Part shown: piece by piece, positions 1 through 11,743 of the stretch
Layout of the letters: every line of letters starts with the position of its first letter
Position numbering within the stretch: the stretch's first letter is position 1
Notes under the pieces: model-generated
What the model was told of the DNA's origin: nothing
Databases searched by the model: none
The model's input: only the letters and a program-made list of their open reading frames with translations
Translations under genes and position numbers: made by a program
Assembly: GCF_003573695.1 (NCBI RefSeq)
Contig: NC_039367.1
Span: 33,566,442 to 33,630,441, forward strand
Reading direction: 5' to 3'
DNA length: 64,000 nt
From: Papaver somniferum
Taxonomy: Eukaryota > Streptophyta > Magnoliopsida > Ranunculales > Papaveraceae

Positions 1-445
1 TAGAAAAGTTTCGTGGAATATAATGAACTATATTAGATTCTTTTATGGAAAAATAAGAAATAATACAAATTTCTAATATAAAAAAATATTTTGATGGGGA
101 TATAATTGTGGTGGAGGTTGCAACGGTGCTAGCGACGGTAGTTATGGTAGCAGTGGTGTTTGTCGTGGTGGTGGACCAATAGCGACGTAGGTAGGGATGA
201 CGGTGGTGTTGGTGGTGGTGTTGGTTATAGGGCGACGCCAGTAAAATGATCTTGGTGGTGGTAGTGGTGCTGGTAAGAAGCGCAGATGGTGGTGGTTCCG
301 ACTGTGACGGTGGTGGTACTGGTAGCGGAGGTGGTATGTTATTGGTGACGAAGGTGGTGGTGGTGGAGGGTGGTGATGGAGTTAGGGATGGTGGAGGTAG
401 GGGTTTTGGTAATAGTAGTGGTTATGGTGCTAGTTTATAAGGAAA
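1..445. repeat. GGT/GTG-rich degenerate trinucleotide tract
   Basis: From about 110 to 440 the plus strand is a degenerate run of GGT, GTG, GGA and GAC triplets. The open frame through it would encode a Gly/Val-rich low-complexity peptide and looks like a by-product of base composition, not a gene. The same kind of GGT-rich DNA occurs at 23300-23870 inside another repeat element, so this may be the arm of a related element cut by the window edge. Confidence 0.6.
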
Positions 446-2276
446 ATATGAGAATCCACAAGTTTCTGCAAAATTATTGTGCCTTGAGTGGAGATTTGTG
501 GAAGAAAATAACGTATATATCTTCCTTATAATATCCATAATATTCACAAAAGTTTGGGTCCCTAACAATCCATAAAAACTAATAATTGAATACCTCGAAT
601 TTTATAGAGTCTAATATCCGTAAAATTGATTACCTCAAAAACTTAAGGAATCCGTATAATTCTAACTTGAATACAATAGAAACTTCGGAAATCTTAATTT
701 TTCATATAATCCCTAATACAATACATTCTTGTTAGTTTCAATGGAAAACCATACATGCCGACGGTATAACAATATTCGACCAACAAACACGTTCACTTGA
801 CCTAAGAATAAACCACTACTTGGTAACTACTTATATCAGTTGCTTAGCAATCTTCAGACGCCATACAAATTGTTATCTAACTCTCATACATGATCGTTTA
901 AAGTATAACCGACTCCGTAATCTATATCAGATCAAGTAGCTGACTCTTTGTCCAACTAATTAATAAATAGGTTTCCGACTATCAATCACAATCAATCATA
1001 ACCTAAGAAATTACATGGCCACTTCTTATTCTAGAAGTACCAAGTTTATATAACTTCTATTTTTACTCGCCAACTTGTAATTGACCAAATAAGCGATTGT
1101 AGTGTTGGACAAGACCTAACACATGAATACATTGTTCGGCGATATCTCTGACTTCCATATTAACTTAGAAAACCCGAGGCGCATCCAAAACTGACTTCGA
1201 CCAACGTTTTTATCATAGTCGGTTGTTTAAGGTTTTCTTGTAGCGCAAGTTCGTATTCTTGATTTTCATGATTAGAACTAAGATTACCCATCTAAAACCA
1301 GCGAACAATACCGGATTGATTATTAATATTATTTTATTTTTCAGTAGGCGCTCAGAATTAGATACTACTTCTCCTCCCTTTTATTGTTTTCATTTATACG
1401 CTTCTTTTGTCTCTGTGAATTATCTGTGGAATGAAGCCATAAATAAAGTCAGTCATCGAGCAGCTCCTAATGCAATCTTGAGATGTCAAGAAGTTAAAGC
1501 TTCTTCAATGATTGTTGTGTGTCTTTCCTAGGTGGAAACACAAACAAGACAACCTCATTCCAATTTTTCCTTAAGTTTAGGGAGGGAAATTCATATCTAA
1601 TGGTGTTGTTTGTAATCATTTTTTATCAAATGTAACTTTTATTTTAAATAATTTTAGGATTTTATTAAAACTAAAAATGGTTATTTAAATATATTGGAAT
1701 TAAGTTTGGTTAAACAAAAACTTACTACAAACATTCACCTTGAGGATGTCTAACAAAAATCAAGTCATAGCATCTTCACTTTGATTTAAGATGCTGGGGT
1801 TGGAAATAATTTTTAAAAAAATGAATTGTCTATCATATGCAGATTTAGACATTTATCTTCACATATATTCCATGGGAGAAGCTTTAATTAATTAGAGCGT
1901 TAGTTTAGCTTCTATTTTTTATTTACAACAATTTTATCTTCATCACCGGCGATCCAACAAAAAGAAATCCTTGTTCTCAAAGACCAACACCTTATCCGTT
2001 GGTCCATGAAGCCATCCACGATTTTCTCTACTTTTCAATTTTGGGAGCTAGCCAAGAACCAAAGCAACTCAATATGTGCCATACATAGATGTGCAAGAAA
2101 GGAAGAAACTACAACCACAAATTACATTAGCAAAACTTAGAAATTGTGAAATATTGTTACATCCACTAATGACTAATTATAAATCAAACATCCTCATCAA
2201 TACGTGGATATTTTCAAAATTAATATGCATTTTGTTTGCCATTACGTGTCTACGACGGAAGTACGGGAGTTACTAC
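446..2276. other. AT-rich intergenic DNA, no gene recognised
   Basis: No coding region could be supported. Between about 540 and 720 short AT-rich phrases recur loosely (variants of 'aatccataaaa', 'cctcgaatttta' and 'aatatccgtaaaa'), which resembles the subterminal part of a DNA transposon, but no paired terminus was found. A 90-codon open frame at 1259-1531 has no recognisable motif. Confidence 0.4.
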
Positions 2277-3033
2277 CTCCCAGGTAGGGGTGTAAATAAT
2301 ACCCGAAAATACTCGGTCTCCCTGTACCCGTCCGAGCCCGTCTGTATCTGAAGTAGTCCAAAGTCTGTCATGGCCCGTCTGGGCCACCCGACCTGGCCTG
2401 GATTAATTTGTTGGGCGGTTTCGGGTTTTGCAATTAATTATGATGTCCGACCTGATATCCGGCCTGAAAGCCTTCTACGTGTCATTAATCATTTAATATC
2501 CTCTTAAAAAGACTTAAAATTTACAATTTTATAATTGTCAATTTTGTGTCAAGAAAAATAAAATATATAGTTGTTTTTACTTATAGTTAACCTTTTCAAA
2601 ACGTTAATGGTGATATATTTTCTTATTAGAAAGTTTATTGTACTCTAACTAATTATTTATTATAGGCTAAAATTAAAAATTTGTCATTGTAATTTAAATA
2701 TAAAATAATACTATCACTTACGGTATGCAACGTCAGAAAGGAAAGGATATTGTATTAAAAATAAATAAATTTATTACCGTTCATTTGAAAATTTAAACTT
2801 AAAAAAAAATAAAAAAAATATTCAAAATAGTGGTATGTCCGGTCCGATCTGGCCTGCCCGTATAAAAAGCGGGCTTTGGGCGGTCTTTGGGTTGCAAATT
2901 ATCTACTTTTGCTCGGCCTGCCCGGACTGAATTTGTTTACCGGTTCACAAATATTAAGCCTGGCCTTCCCGACCTGTCTTAGTTTTTGGGTCGGGCGGCC
3001 TGGACTGCCCGAATTTACACCCCTACTCCCAGG
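2277..3033. mobile_element. Non-autonomous hAT-type transposon with 8-bp target duplication
   Basis: The element proper spans 2285-3025 (741 bp). It starts TAGGGGTGTAAAT (2285-2297) and ends with the exact reverse complement ATTTACACCCCTA (3013-3025). It is flanked by a perfect 8-bp direct repeat CTCCCAGG at 2277-2284 and 3026-3033. Short (A/G)GGGGTG-type inverted ends with an 8-bp duplication are diagnostic of the hAT superfamily. The 150-200 bp inside each end are rich in GGCCTG/CCCGACC-type words on both strands, the usual subterminal binding-site clusters. There is no transposase: the core is AT-rich and non-coding, so movement would depend on an autonomous relative. The short open frame at 2876-3073 lies across the right end and is not a gene. 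Confidence 0.92.
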
Positions 3034-3893
3034 GAGGCGCTCCTTAGCAGAATATGAGATAACGTCTCATTGAAATATTATGGTTTTAATTCAAAAACCT
3101 AATTTAAATTTAGTTTAAATTTGATGGACGCGTCTCTTCCCAATAACCGGCTTCTGCTGGAGATGACGAGTCATATATAAATAGTTTTCACGAAAAAATA
3201 TCAAAACGAAAAGATCCTTAAAATCAGGTGTACACCATTCTATGTTTTGTTTCATCTTCAAATTACCAAATTTCTAACGCAACAAAGATGCGACCAATTG
3301 AAACAATAATATATACATCCAGAATAATTCGGTTTTGGAGTAACTACATCCGAATTCGGATGTCGTGTGGCATTTTCCCTCCCATTCGATCTGAACGCCT
3401 CCGTTTTACACCCTTATATTACTATGATGTACTAGTTACTTCTCAGTGGCTGGAATCCAAGTTCGAAAATGTTGCCCCATGTATACATATTTTACGCATC
3501 AAAAAAAAAATAAAAAAAAAAATGATACTTTTCCCAATTACCCTTTGGGCCCAAAACCCTTGCCTCTGGCTGCACTTGGCCTAGAGACATTATCTTTCAA
3601 TGCGTTACATATTTTCCTTATGATCCCCCTGAGTCACTGCCAACAATGACCACTATGTTCTAAAGAGCAACTTCTGCGGTTAAAAGACCCTTTAAAGTTA
3701 CGTGGTAAATTTCTTCTACAAAAGAATTACGTCTGTTATGATACTTCATTTTTAATTCGCTTTTGGTAAATATTATTATAGCAAGTTTTTTTGAAAAATA
3801 ATACGTACAATACCCTGTTTGTCCAAGGATATCAAGAAAGAAGGGAGATTCTTGATCATCGTCGTTACACAGTTTGCAGAATAGAGAAAGTTA
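3034..3893. other. Intergenic, no gene recognised
   Basis: Mixed AT-rich sequence with A-runs near 3500-3530. Open frames at 3228-3584 and 3446-3649 overlap in different frames and carry no recognisable domain. It lies directly upstream of the RNase H-like reading frame and could hold its promoter, but no TATA box was assigned. Confidence 0.4.
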
Positions 3894-4840
3894 ATGACAG
3901 TAGAAAGGGAGAAACAACTAGTTTCACATTTAGTATCTACAACACTATCTCTAATGGAAATTCTTCAGAGATTATCCAAAGCGTGTGAGAACCACAGTAA
4001 GGTTCTTTACCATCAATCAGATCGTATGCATTTAATGGTTAACTATGATATGGAAGCAATGCAAGATATTACAGATTGGGAAACCAATTGTTTCGATCTC
4101 CAGTCTGAATTGATGAAAACAATAATTGAGTATCTTAGGTATCTGGGAAAACCCATTAAAGATCCACTATTCTACAATGATAAAGTTTCCAAGATATTCT
4201 TGCAAGATAACGCTTTGAGAGAAGAAATGAAGGAAGTTCGCCACAGGCGTCTGATTCTGGATGAAGTTAAAAAAAAAAAAATCATGTTCTAAGTGAAACA
4301 GCCGTGAAGAAATTTGATTGCCACAATCAAGATTGGATAATGAAATTTGATGCTTCATTCAAGGAAACTGAAAACATTATAGGGTTTGCCTCTATCATCT
4401 ATGATCTTTCAGGAGCAACAAGATATGTCTGTGCAGGATCCAGCTGGGCTTCATGCCCACTAGACGCTGAAGCTAAAGCATGTAAAGAGTCTCTCAAGAT
4501 AATACAAAGACTAAAGTCGAAGAATGTTGCAGTTCAAAGTGATTGTAAAAGCCTTATTCTGTTTCTTGCTAAAGGAAAAGAAGAAAATATTACTTGGGAA
4601 GCTCAAAACAGTAGCAGACAGTGGGCATCTCTATTTCAGTTAAATAGTTGTTGTTTTATTTCACATTTAGATAGGAAGTTTCTTTTTGTAGTAGATAAAT
4701 TACCTAAGGAAGATAGAACTAAAAGAATAGGTTCTCTATTTTCTGATTATCTTCCTAAAAGTATCAAGACAGATTTCTTAAACAGGATAGATAAAGGAAT
4801 CGAACCTCTGCTACAAAATGTAATAGCTTTTCCTTCTTAA
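3894..4840 (+). pseudogene. RNase H-like (RVT_3-type) protein gene with one frameshift
   Basis: Two adjacent open frames look like halves of one protein. The first (3894-4292, up to 132 codons) is a charged, probably helical N-terminal region I do not recognise. It runs into 13 consecutive A (4269-4281) and then stops. The second frame passes through the same A-run and continues to 4840. It carries a plant RNase H-like domain: beta-1 'MKFDASFKE', 'PLDAEAKACKES' supplying the Glu, 'VAVQSDCKSLI' supplying the second Asp, and a late Asp in 'FVVDKLPKEDR'. The D-E-D-D set therefore seems present. This domain type ends plant L1 LINE polyproteins but also occurs in stand-alone plant genes. No reverse transcriptase lies upstream, so it may be a host-type gene or an exapted LINE piece. 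The break is a one-base slip in a homopolymer, so an assembly error is a real alternative to a true pseudogene. Confidence 0.6.
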
Positions 4841-4895
4841 TAAAAGTTTGCCTTCATCAAAAAAATAAAAAATCCGTGGATAAGAATCGATTGGA

Positions 4896-5324
4896 CTATT
4901 AACTGCCAATCTCTTCACATTATCTGGGGCTCACACAATAGGTTTCACATACTGTATAGACTTTGCTAGTCGTATCTTCCACAACGATACCATATTGAAT
5001 TCTTCAATAAGAGAAAAGGTAATTTTTAGTTGTCCTTTTCCGAAGGTAGGCAGAAATGTTATCGAAGCACTTGATCAAAATTTTGAGTTTGTGTTTTGAT
5101 AATAAGTTTTTCAAGTGCTTGAGACAACGGAAAGGTTTGCACTTGATGATTATATATTGGCTTTTGATGAAACTGATCTCTCTCGTAAATTAGTTTATAG
5201 GTACTCCGAGGACCAAGAATTGTACTTTGAGGAATTTGCAAAAGCTACGGTGACATTAGGAAGAGTTGATGTTAAGACCGGAAATGAAGGAGAAATTAAA
5301 GAAGATTGCAAGAAATTCAACTGA
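4896..5324 (+). pseudogene. Class III peroxidase pseudogene fragment (3' exon)
   Basis: The frame beginning near 4902 reads 'NLFTLSGAHTIGFTYC' followed by 'FASRIFHND'. This matches the proximal-haem His motif (LSGAHTIG) and the following region of plant secretory class III peroxidases. The same frame closes at 5115-5324 with 'FAKATVTLGRVDVKTGNEG' and '..IKEDCKKFN', the family's conserved C-terminus. Between them the frame has three consecutive stops (about 5099-5107), and the helix around the disulfide is poorly conserved. N-terminal exons, signal peptide and distal His are absent. An intact family member is usually about 320-350 residues; about a third is left. It is a dead copy with no expected enzyme activity. 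Confidence 0.8.
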
Positions 5325-5445
5325 CCAGGATTGTTGTTGTATTGGAATAGATTTTACTATTACCGTGTCATTGGGACCGTAATAAGAGGGTCAGTTTCAC
5401 ATAATTTCTTATGTATCATATTTTTCCTTATGTACCCTATTTTTA

Positions 5446-5570
5446 AGGGGTATAATTGGCAAGCAAACTTGAATATAACACATCTAAAAATCCGTATTTT
5501 AAAAATTTACACATTTCATCTCGTCGGACAGATTTTAAAGAGATCTGCAGAATGAGTACAAACAACAATA
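5446..5570 (+). repeat. Left part of the 'ctaaaaatccg' repeat split by the copia insertion
   Basis: The sequence from about 5446 to 5570 matches 12413-12540 and, from 'tctaaaaatccg' on, also 12810-12900. It breaks off exactly at the copia LTR and resumes at 11744 on the far side of the element. It is the left half of the target repeat. Confidence 0.75.
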
Positions 5571-5732
5571 TGTTGTAGAGCCTACGGCCCATAGATGTGC
5601 GTCCCAATTAGGGTTTGCCTTTCCATGTATATATATATATATGTATATGTTATTGTATCCATGTAATCCTACTACTCATATCAATAAGAAACTCTTTGTC
5701 TCTTTACCTTTCTCTATTATTCTACTAAAACA
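5571..5732 (+). repeat. Copia 5' LTR
   Basis: Begins TGTTGTAGAGCC and ends AAAACA, matching 11596-11743 throughout. It contains a (TA)n stretch (5628-5648) that is longer than in the 3' LTR and explains most of the length difference. Confidence 0.93.
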
Positions 5733-8173
5733 CGTTATCATGCACGAATCTATACAACAGATCTTGATTGGATCGATTTATATTTTTTCCATGGATGCGT
5801 TACCAGGTATTTCTTTTGAACAAATAATATCTGTTTCATAGTATATATTAGGGTTCCACGAAAGCATGATTATCAAACATAGAGATTTGACCGTTAGATT
5901 TTCATTAAAATTTAGTACGTTCAACCCAATTAGTCTTTGTTTACTCTGTTAAAATTTCAATCAAATCGGAATATGATGCAATCTCCAAATTCTAATTTTA
6001 GTAGAACTGTCTTCGTTCAGAAAACCCTAATTATAACAACGTCGAAAAACCTAAGTTTCGTAAATTATTAACCGTTGGATTATTCTGTAATTTTATATGT
6101 GGTATATTTTATCCTCATAGAGATAATGTACAAATTTAATAAAGATCCAACCATGGAAAGTACTCCAAAGTACGTGACATTTCCTGCTGTGTCCACAGAA
6201 ACGTGAATCGGAACAGTCATACGGAGTCATTAATATATTTTTCTATAGCCATTGGATTTCTTTGAAATTTTAATATGTTTTTCTAAACCCTTCTGATGAA
6301 TCTACTGTAAAACTTTCATCATGATCGGACAATGATGCATTTATTTGTAAATCAGAACAGTTGAAAAAAGAATTTTATCAATTTTTAGGGTTAACGATAT
6401 GTTTTGGGCCCATATGCTAATAGTTTCAAACTTATTATCAATGAGCCTGAATATTTCATATATAATGGACCATATATCAATCCAATGGACCGGGTCTTGA
6501 CCAAATAGTTGACCATACTTTGACTAAACCAATTCGACTCTAATTTGACCTTTTGAACTCAGAAGTACTTGAGCACCATTAAAGAGTCTATGATGTGGAA
6601 GTTTGTGTGCACAAGTACAATACTTTCGTCATAAAAATCTTCAACTTGTAAAGATACACCTTTCAAAGAGGAAGTCATACCTTCAACATTTTCAAGGCGA
6701 CATATGAACTTCAGACGATGTAATGCTTTGAAGGAAGTTTGTCGAAACATTCATTTTCCCCCAAACTTGAATGTTCAGTGGGATGTAATCCACTTGTTAG
6801 ACTATAATGAGTCAATAAATTTGACAATGACATGTTGTAATTAAAAGTACACCTCACGTTTTGTGGAAAGAAACTCACAAAAGTTTCGATGCGTCAGAGA
6901 TGTAATTCTGGCTCCAGTAGTAATGATACAAAGTAAATGTATCTACCTATAATTGGACAAAGATGTAATTTTGTCTCATACCAAAGAGAGTTGCAAATCT
7001 TGGTATAAGCATTTTACTGAGAATGATACAAGCGTTGTAATGCAAGTATCATATATTGGTGGTCTACTACAAGAGATATAGGGAGTTTAAAGGTAATCGA
7101 ACACACTATATTCTTGGAGAAGGTCATGCCCTAGTCAATACACTTACCCATTTTTTTCTTACATTTATTCAATCGAATTCGTATGGTTAGATTCTACATT
7201 TTGATCCTAAATTGTTGTCTACATGATAGTTTGACATATATTTCCTTAGCTAAAATAAATAAAAAAAATTGTGAAGAATTAAATTCATTGTCTGCACTTA
7301 TGGAGTGAAAAGTATATCATTTTCATGAGATTGAAATACTCTAAAGAACTTGAGATATACTCAAAATTACTTGAGTTATAAGGATCATTCGTACATTATG
7401 ATGAAAATTATATCATCTTCATGAACGGTAACACTCTAAAGTAAATGACATGGATTTTATTTTGTTACGTAATAAGATCACACCACTTGTTACACGAAAC
7501 TCTTAAGGAATTTAAATTAGTTGTTGAACTATTTCCTTATGATGTGACTACGATGATTGGATCATCGAGCGAAGCAATGCTCAAATTTTGTTTCCAAGAT
7601 GGAACAAAGATTAAAGTCACAAAAGATCTATATGTACCGGGAGCTAATCACCTCGTTAAATTCTAAAGAGACCCATGCAAGTGGATATAATTGATTGCAT
7701 CTGTTATAGTCTTTAATATATTTGGAAGGAAATATATCTTGGAGAAACTAATGAGTCAATCTAGTGAAACGTAAATCACTATAGTATTTGGATTATTGAA
7801 TCCATATTGACTTCGACAATGAAATACTGGGAATTGACTCATACAGACTTTGACATAACCATAAAGGCACTTTGGTTGTGACATGATGTTTCGTTTTGAA
7901 AGGACTCATACGTACATCACTGTGTTTGAGTGGACGAGACAACGGGAAAAAGATTGACAGAATGCAAAGTAACAACATATCTCTCAATAAGTGTTCACTA
8001 AAGAACTAGATGCACAACCCCCCCTTCCTTTTATGCTTTTAAGTAAGAGAGAATATCACTCATTCCATAGAGCCTTCAGTAAAATAGAACCGAGACCATC
8101 CTAATATGCAAATGGTAAACAATCCATATTACAAAGAAAACGAGGTGATATTTAGAAAAATATCCATGCAGAA

Positions 8174-8785
8174 TGCGGACCATTAAAGTGACTTATGGAT
8201 CTCGTGGATTTTTTGACATTTTGGACTAGTTATAGCTCCCAAGTAGTGTTGCGTTTGGAAAACTACTAGCACACATTATACATGTAAGGACTCACCACCC
8301 ATTGTAAATGCTAGAGTATACGTCAAAAGGACTTGATGGTTATTGCATGTTTAATAGGACCAATGTGGAGCATCCTATACCCTATGGTCTCACAAAGCCT
8401 ATCATCAAATGTTACATATGGTGCCTAAGGCATGGTTATGCGTACAAACTACCTTTAACTTCTTGGGGAATATGCAATATTACATGCATCTTCACTTATT
8501 CGTTTTAGACCCACAACTGGTCAACCATTCTTTACGTACCAGTTGGTAACTGGATATAAGCCTGAAATTTTGTGTCCTTACGCATTTTTGGTTGCACTAT
8601 ATATGTGCCCTTACGACTCCATATCGTACTATGATGGGTCATCAAAATGATTAAGTGATTATGTTGGACCAGAATTTCCGACAATTATCCGCATTTTAAA
8701 ACCTTTGGCAAGAGATCTCTTACCGCTATATTCGCGGGTTATCACTTTAATGAGACAGTATTCCCGTCGTTAGGGGGAGATAAGA
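8174..8785 (+). pseudogene. Copia integrase remnant
   Basis: Broken frames give 'CGPIKVTYGSRG' at about 8174, then around 8490-8610 the copia integrase signature of a 'YAILHASSLIRLRPTTGQP' type block. After this come 'LVTGYKPEIL', and near 8665-8785 'YVGPEFPTIIRILKPL', ending 'FPSLGGDK'. These correspond to the post-catalytic core of plant copia integrases. Stops and frame changes interrupt it repeatedly, so no functional protein is possible. Confidence 0.75.
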
Positions 8786-9509
8786 AAAATTATTTTCTAA
8801 GGGAACGACAGGGTGTGTTCCCACTGTGTCTCATATTGATTCTTGTACTCCACAAATGTAAATGTGAAGTGAAAGAATAATTGATTTTCGGAATGTACAT
8901 TGATGTCGCTAAAGTTATGAGATCACACATACCAGCTGCAAACCTACCTGCAATGTTACAAATCCTCAATAAAGGATATACACCATAGACTAAGGTGTTG
9001 CAACTACATTTAGTGGAAATGTGTTTGAGGTCGTGGCTCCATAAAGGAAGTTAGAGATATCATTTGGTTCGATCAACCCTCACCTAGAAAGGAAGTAGGT
9101 GAGGTAGGCACAACTTACTTATATCATCAGAAATCATCTCATAAGATTGTCTCTGAATATGTCCATGAATCAAACTGGAGGACGCTCCGAAGTTTAATGA
9201 TCCAGAGAACAATGACATCCCAAGTGTATTATGAGAATGTGCACGAGTCAATGGAAAGATCATGCGAGCATATTGATGATTAATTTCATATACACTTGCT
9301 TAAGGAAATAGAGCAAGATGAGATCGAACCAAGATCCTTATTGCTTAATTTCAACGAAGAGTATATTTAGTTTATACAATCCAGGTAGAACTTGGTTCTT
9401 TGACAAATATACAGGTATTTGGTGTGGTAGAGCTAACCAACCAAGTGTAAAGACTATTGGACATACATGATTAATTTGTCACAAAGCATAATGAGAAGAA
9501 AGCAGTCTT

Positions 9510-10450
9510 AAAGGATAAAGACTCGCCTTGTGGCGCGAGGTTTCTCACAAAGCCCTGGAATTGTTCTCTTGTAATGAACTTCATAGTGTTCCAGTACTCA
9601 GTTAGCTTGGTAATTTCAGAAGGACTTGAAATGCAGCATATGTATGTGGTTGTTACGTATCTCTAAAAGAATCAAGAGATAAAAGATATTTACAAAAGTA
9701 CTTGATAGAATTTTGTTACCCAAATCAAGTGACTCTAAACCACAGAGTGTGTCTACGGTTAGATATAACGCTCACTTATAGATAGAAGCAATCAGGAGGA
9801 TGTGGTATACCCGTCTAAGTGACTATTTGATTTGGAGGGATAGACAAGTAAGTTATTTTCATTGCGTATTCACAAGAAAGTTCCTGATTTGGAATTGTAA
9901 CTATCTATGTCAATGGTACAGACATGATGGGTACTCTTAATGTAATAAGGGACCTTAAAAGTTATTTGAAATCCGAATTTGAGATGAAAAATATGGGGAA
10001 AGCTCGACTGAATACTGAGTTTGTGGTTATTATTCCACCAGTTTGCATTTGTCTAAGGTTGTCATGAAATCTAATAAAGACATGCATCCTGATAGCACTC
10101 CCGTGATTAGTCGAGGTATAAATGTAAATAAGTGACCATTTCGTTTAAAGGATGTGTTGGGAGATGAAATTCCCATATCTAAGTACAATATACGCATTGT
10201 TGTACTTATTATAGTAATATACTCGATTATTTTACATCCTCGGGGAACTTGTTAGCTAGATATAGCTCAACGCCAAGGAAACGTCATTGGAATGGTATAA
10301 TGAGTGTAATCATGTACTTAAAGGTAACCATTGACATAGTTTTGTTTTATCCCTGCAAAGACATTAAAAGTAATGCTAATAAAAGTGCAATCCAAAAGTT
10401 GTTGATTATAAAGGAACAATAATATCTTCTCCAACGAAAGTAATCAGGGG
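9510..10450 (+). pseudogene. Copia reverse transcriptase / RNase H remnant
   Basis: The frame near 9514 reads 'KTRLVARGFSQSPGI', the canonical start of the copia RT domain. Near 9955-10010 'LKSYLKSEFEMKNMGKARL' matches the block before the LGL(Q/E)I motif. Near 10240-10295 'NLLARYSSTPRKRHWNGI' matches the RT/RNase H linker. The catalytic YVDD region falls about 9905 but is mutated ('IYVNGTDM'). Many stops. Non-functional. Confidence 0.75.
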
Positions 10451-10619
10451 GAGATACGGTAGACTATTTTCTAGGTCATTACCGATATTCAGTTTTAAAA
10501 AGTACATGACTAAAGGAATTGTCTGGAACAACTCTCAAAGTAATCAGGGGGAGATGCCATCATCAGGGGGCGTATCCAAGGATATAATGTCGACATATTT
10601 TACTTCGAAATTGAAGCTG

Positions 10620-11490
10620 TGTTGTACTTTTTTTCCCTTCGATCGAGAATAGTTTTTCCCACGGGGTTTTGTCATTCGACAAGGTTTTTAGCGAGACAAC
10701 ACTAAAAACATCAAGTATGTTGAACGTTGCAGACATAAAGATCGCGTTGATATTACTGAAAGTATCTGAATCAAAGAAATGAAACGTGATAGTTCGTTAA
10801 GCAACGTAACTTCCAAAACCAACAACATGGTCTTATAAACATTCAAGTCACTAAAGTAATGTGTGATAAATTCTTTTTGACTGCATTAGACAAATGAAAA
10901 TTGTCTGACATCATGGGAGATTCTAATGGTGTGTTGAACTATTTTCCTTCACCGAGGTTACTTTTTCCCACATGGTTTTGTTGCTCGGCAAAGTTTTTAA
11001 TAAGACAACAACAAACACCAGGAATATAATTTCCTAGCTAAGGCTATTATCTTTCCCATGTGGATTTTCTGCCTTATAAGTTGTGAAGCAACTAGTCAAC
11101 TTCAACGGAGCAAAGTGATCATATGCAACAGATTACCCTTGCTTGCATCTGTCACATTGTACTCTTTTCCCTTCGTCAAGGTTTTATCCCACTGGGTTTT
11201 CCTTGTCAAGGTTTTGATGAGGCAACGTATACGCATCCAACTATGTTCTAAGTTTAATTAATATTGTACTCTTTTTCTTTAGTCCAGGTTTTGTCCCTTT
11301 GGGTTTCCCTAACGAAGTTTTAACGAGGCAATTAACTTAGATGCGTCGATCTTTGAAGATCGTATTGCATGTGATGAACTACATATAAAATACGAGATAA
11401 CTTGTGAAGTACTACATGTGAATTGAAGAGTTGTACCAAGGTTTTATCCCACTGGGTTTTTCCTTGTCAAAGTTTTAATGAGGCAATTGA
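10620..11490 (+). repeat. Degenerate 'TTTTCCC..GGTTTT' repeats in the copia 3' untranslated region
   Basis: A phrase of the form 'ttttcccttcg..aaggtttt..cccactgggtttt..aaggttttaa.gaggca' recurs at about 10625-10700, 10950-11005, 11160-11225, 11270-11330 and 11440-11490. It lies between the RNase H trace and the polypurine tract, where some plant copia families carry such repeats. No coding function is seen. Confidence 0.7.
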
Positions 11491-11595
11491 CTTCGGCACA
11501 AGTCATCAAGGAAAGAACGGTATTAAAGAACTACATTCAAAGCACTATATGTGAAGCACATCATGTGAAGTTTTGTTGGACCGCACAAGGGGGAG

Positions 11596-11743
11596 TGTTA
11601 TAGGGCCTACGGCCCATAGATGTGCGGCACAACTAGGGTTTGCCTTTCCATATATATATGTTATTGTATCCATGTAACCCTACTACTCATATCAATAAGA
11701 AACTCTCTATCTCTTTACCTTTCTCTATTATTCTACTACAACA
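11596..11743 (+). repeat. Copia 3' LTR
   Basis: Begins TGTTATAGGGCC directly after a polypurine tract and ends CTACAACA. It is followed by CAATA, the second copy of the target duplication. It differs from the 5' LTR by scattered substitutions and a shorter (TA)n, so insertion was not recent. Confidence 0.93.

Larger units (their letters stand above)
5571..11743 (+). mobile_element. Degenerate Ty1/copia LTR retrotransposon
   Basis: Complete by its ends: a 162-bp 5' LTR, a 148-bp 3' LTR and a 5-bp target duplication CAATA (5566-5570 and 11744-11748). Protein traces appear in copia order on the plus strand (protease, integrase, reverse transcriptase, RNase H). A piece near 7490-7666 resembles the segment downstream of the copia protease ('DLYVPGANH'). 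Integrase follows at 8174-8785 and reverse transcriptase/RNase H at about 9510-10450. All are broken by many stops and frameshifts, and no ORF exceeds 75 codons, so the element cannot move on its own. A polypurine tract (AAGGGGGAG, 11587-11595) precedes the 3' LTR. The bases after the 5' LTR (5733-5746) do not resemble a tRNA-iMet PBS, so the primer is unassigned. Confidence 0.92.

Noticed and set aside
246..440. 64-codon Gly/Val-rich open frame
   Set aside because: Arises from degenerate GGT triplets with no domain; stop-poor composition explains it.
2876..3073. 65-codon frame over the right end of the hAT element
   Set aside because: It crosses the transposon end and target duplication, so it cannot be a conserved gene.
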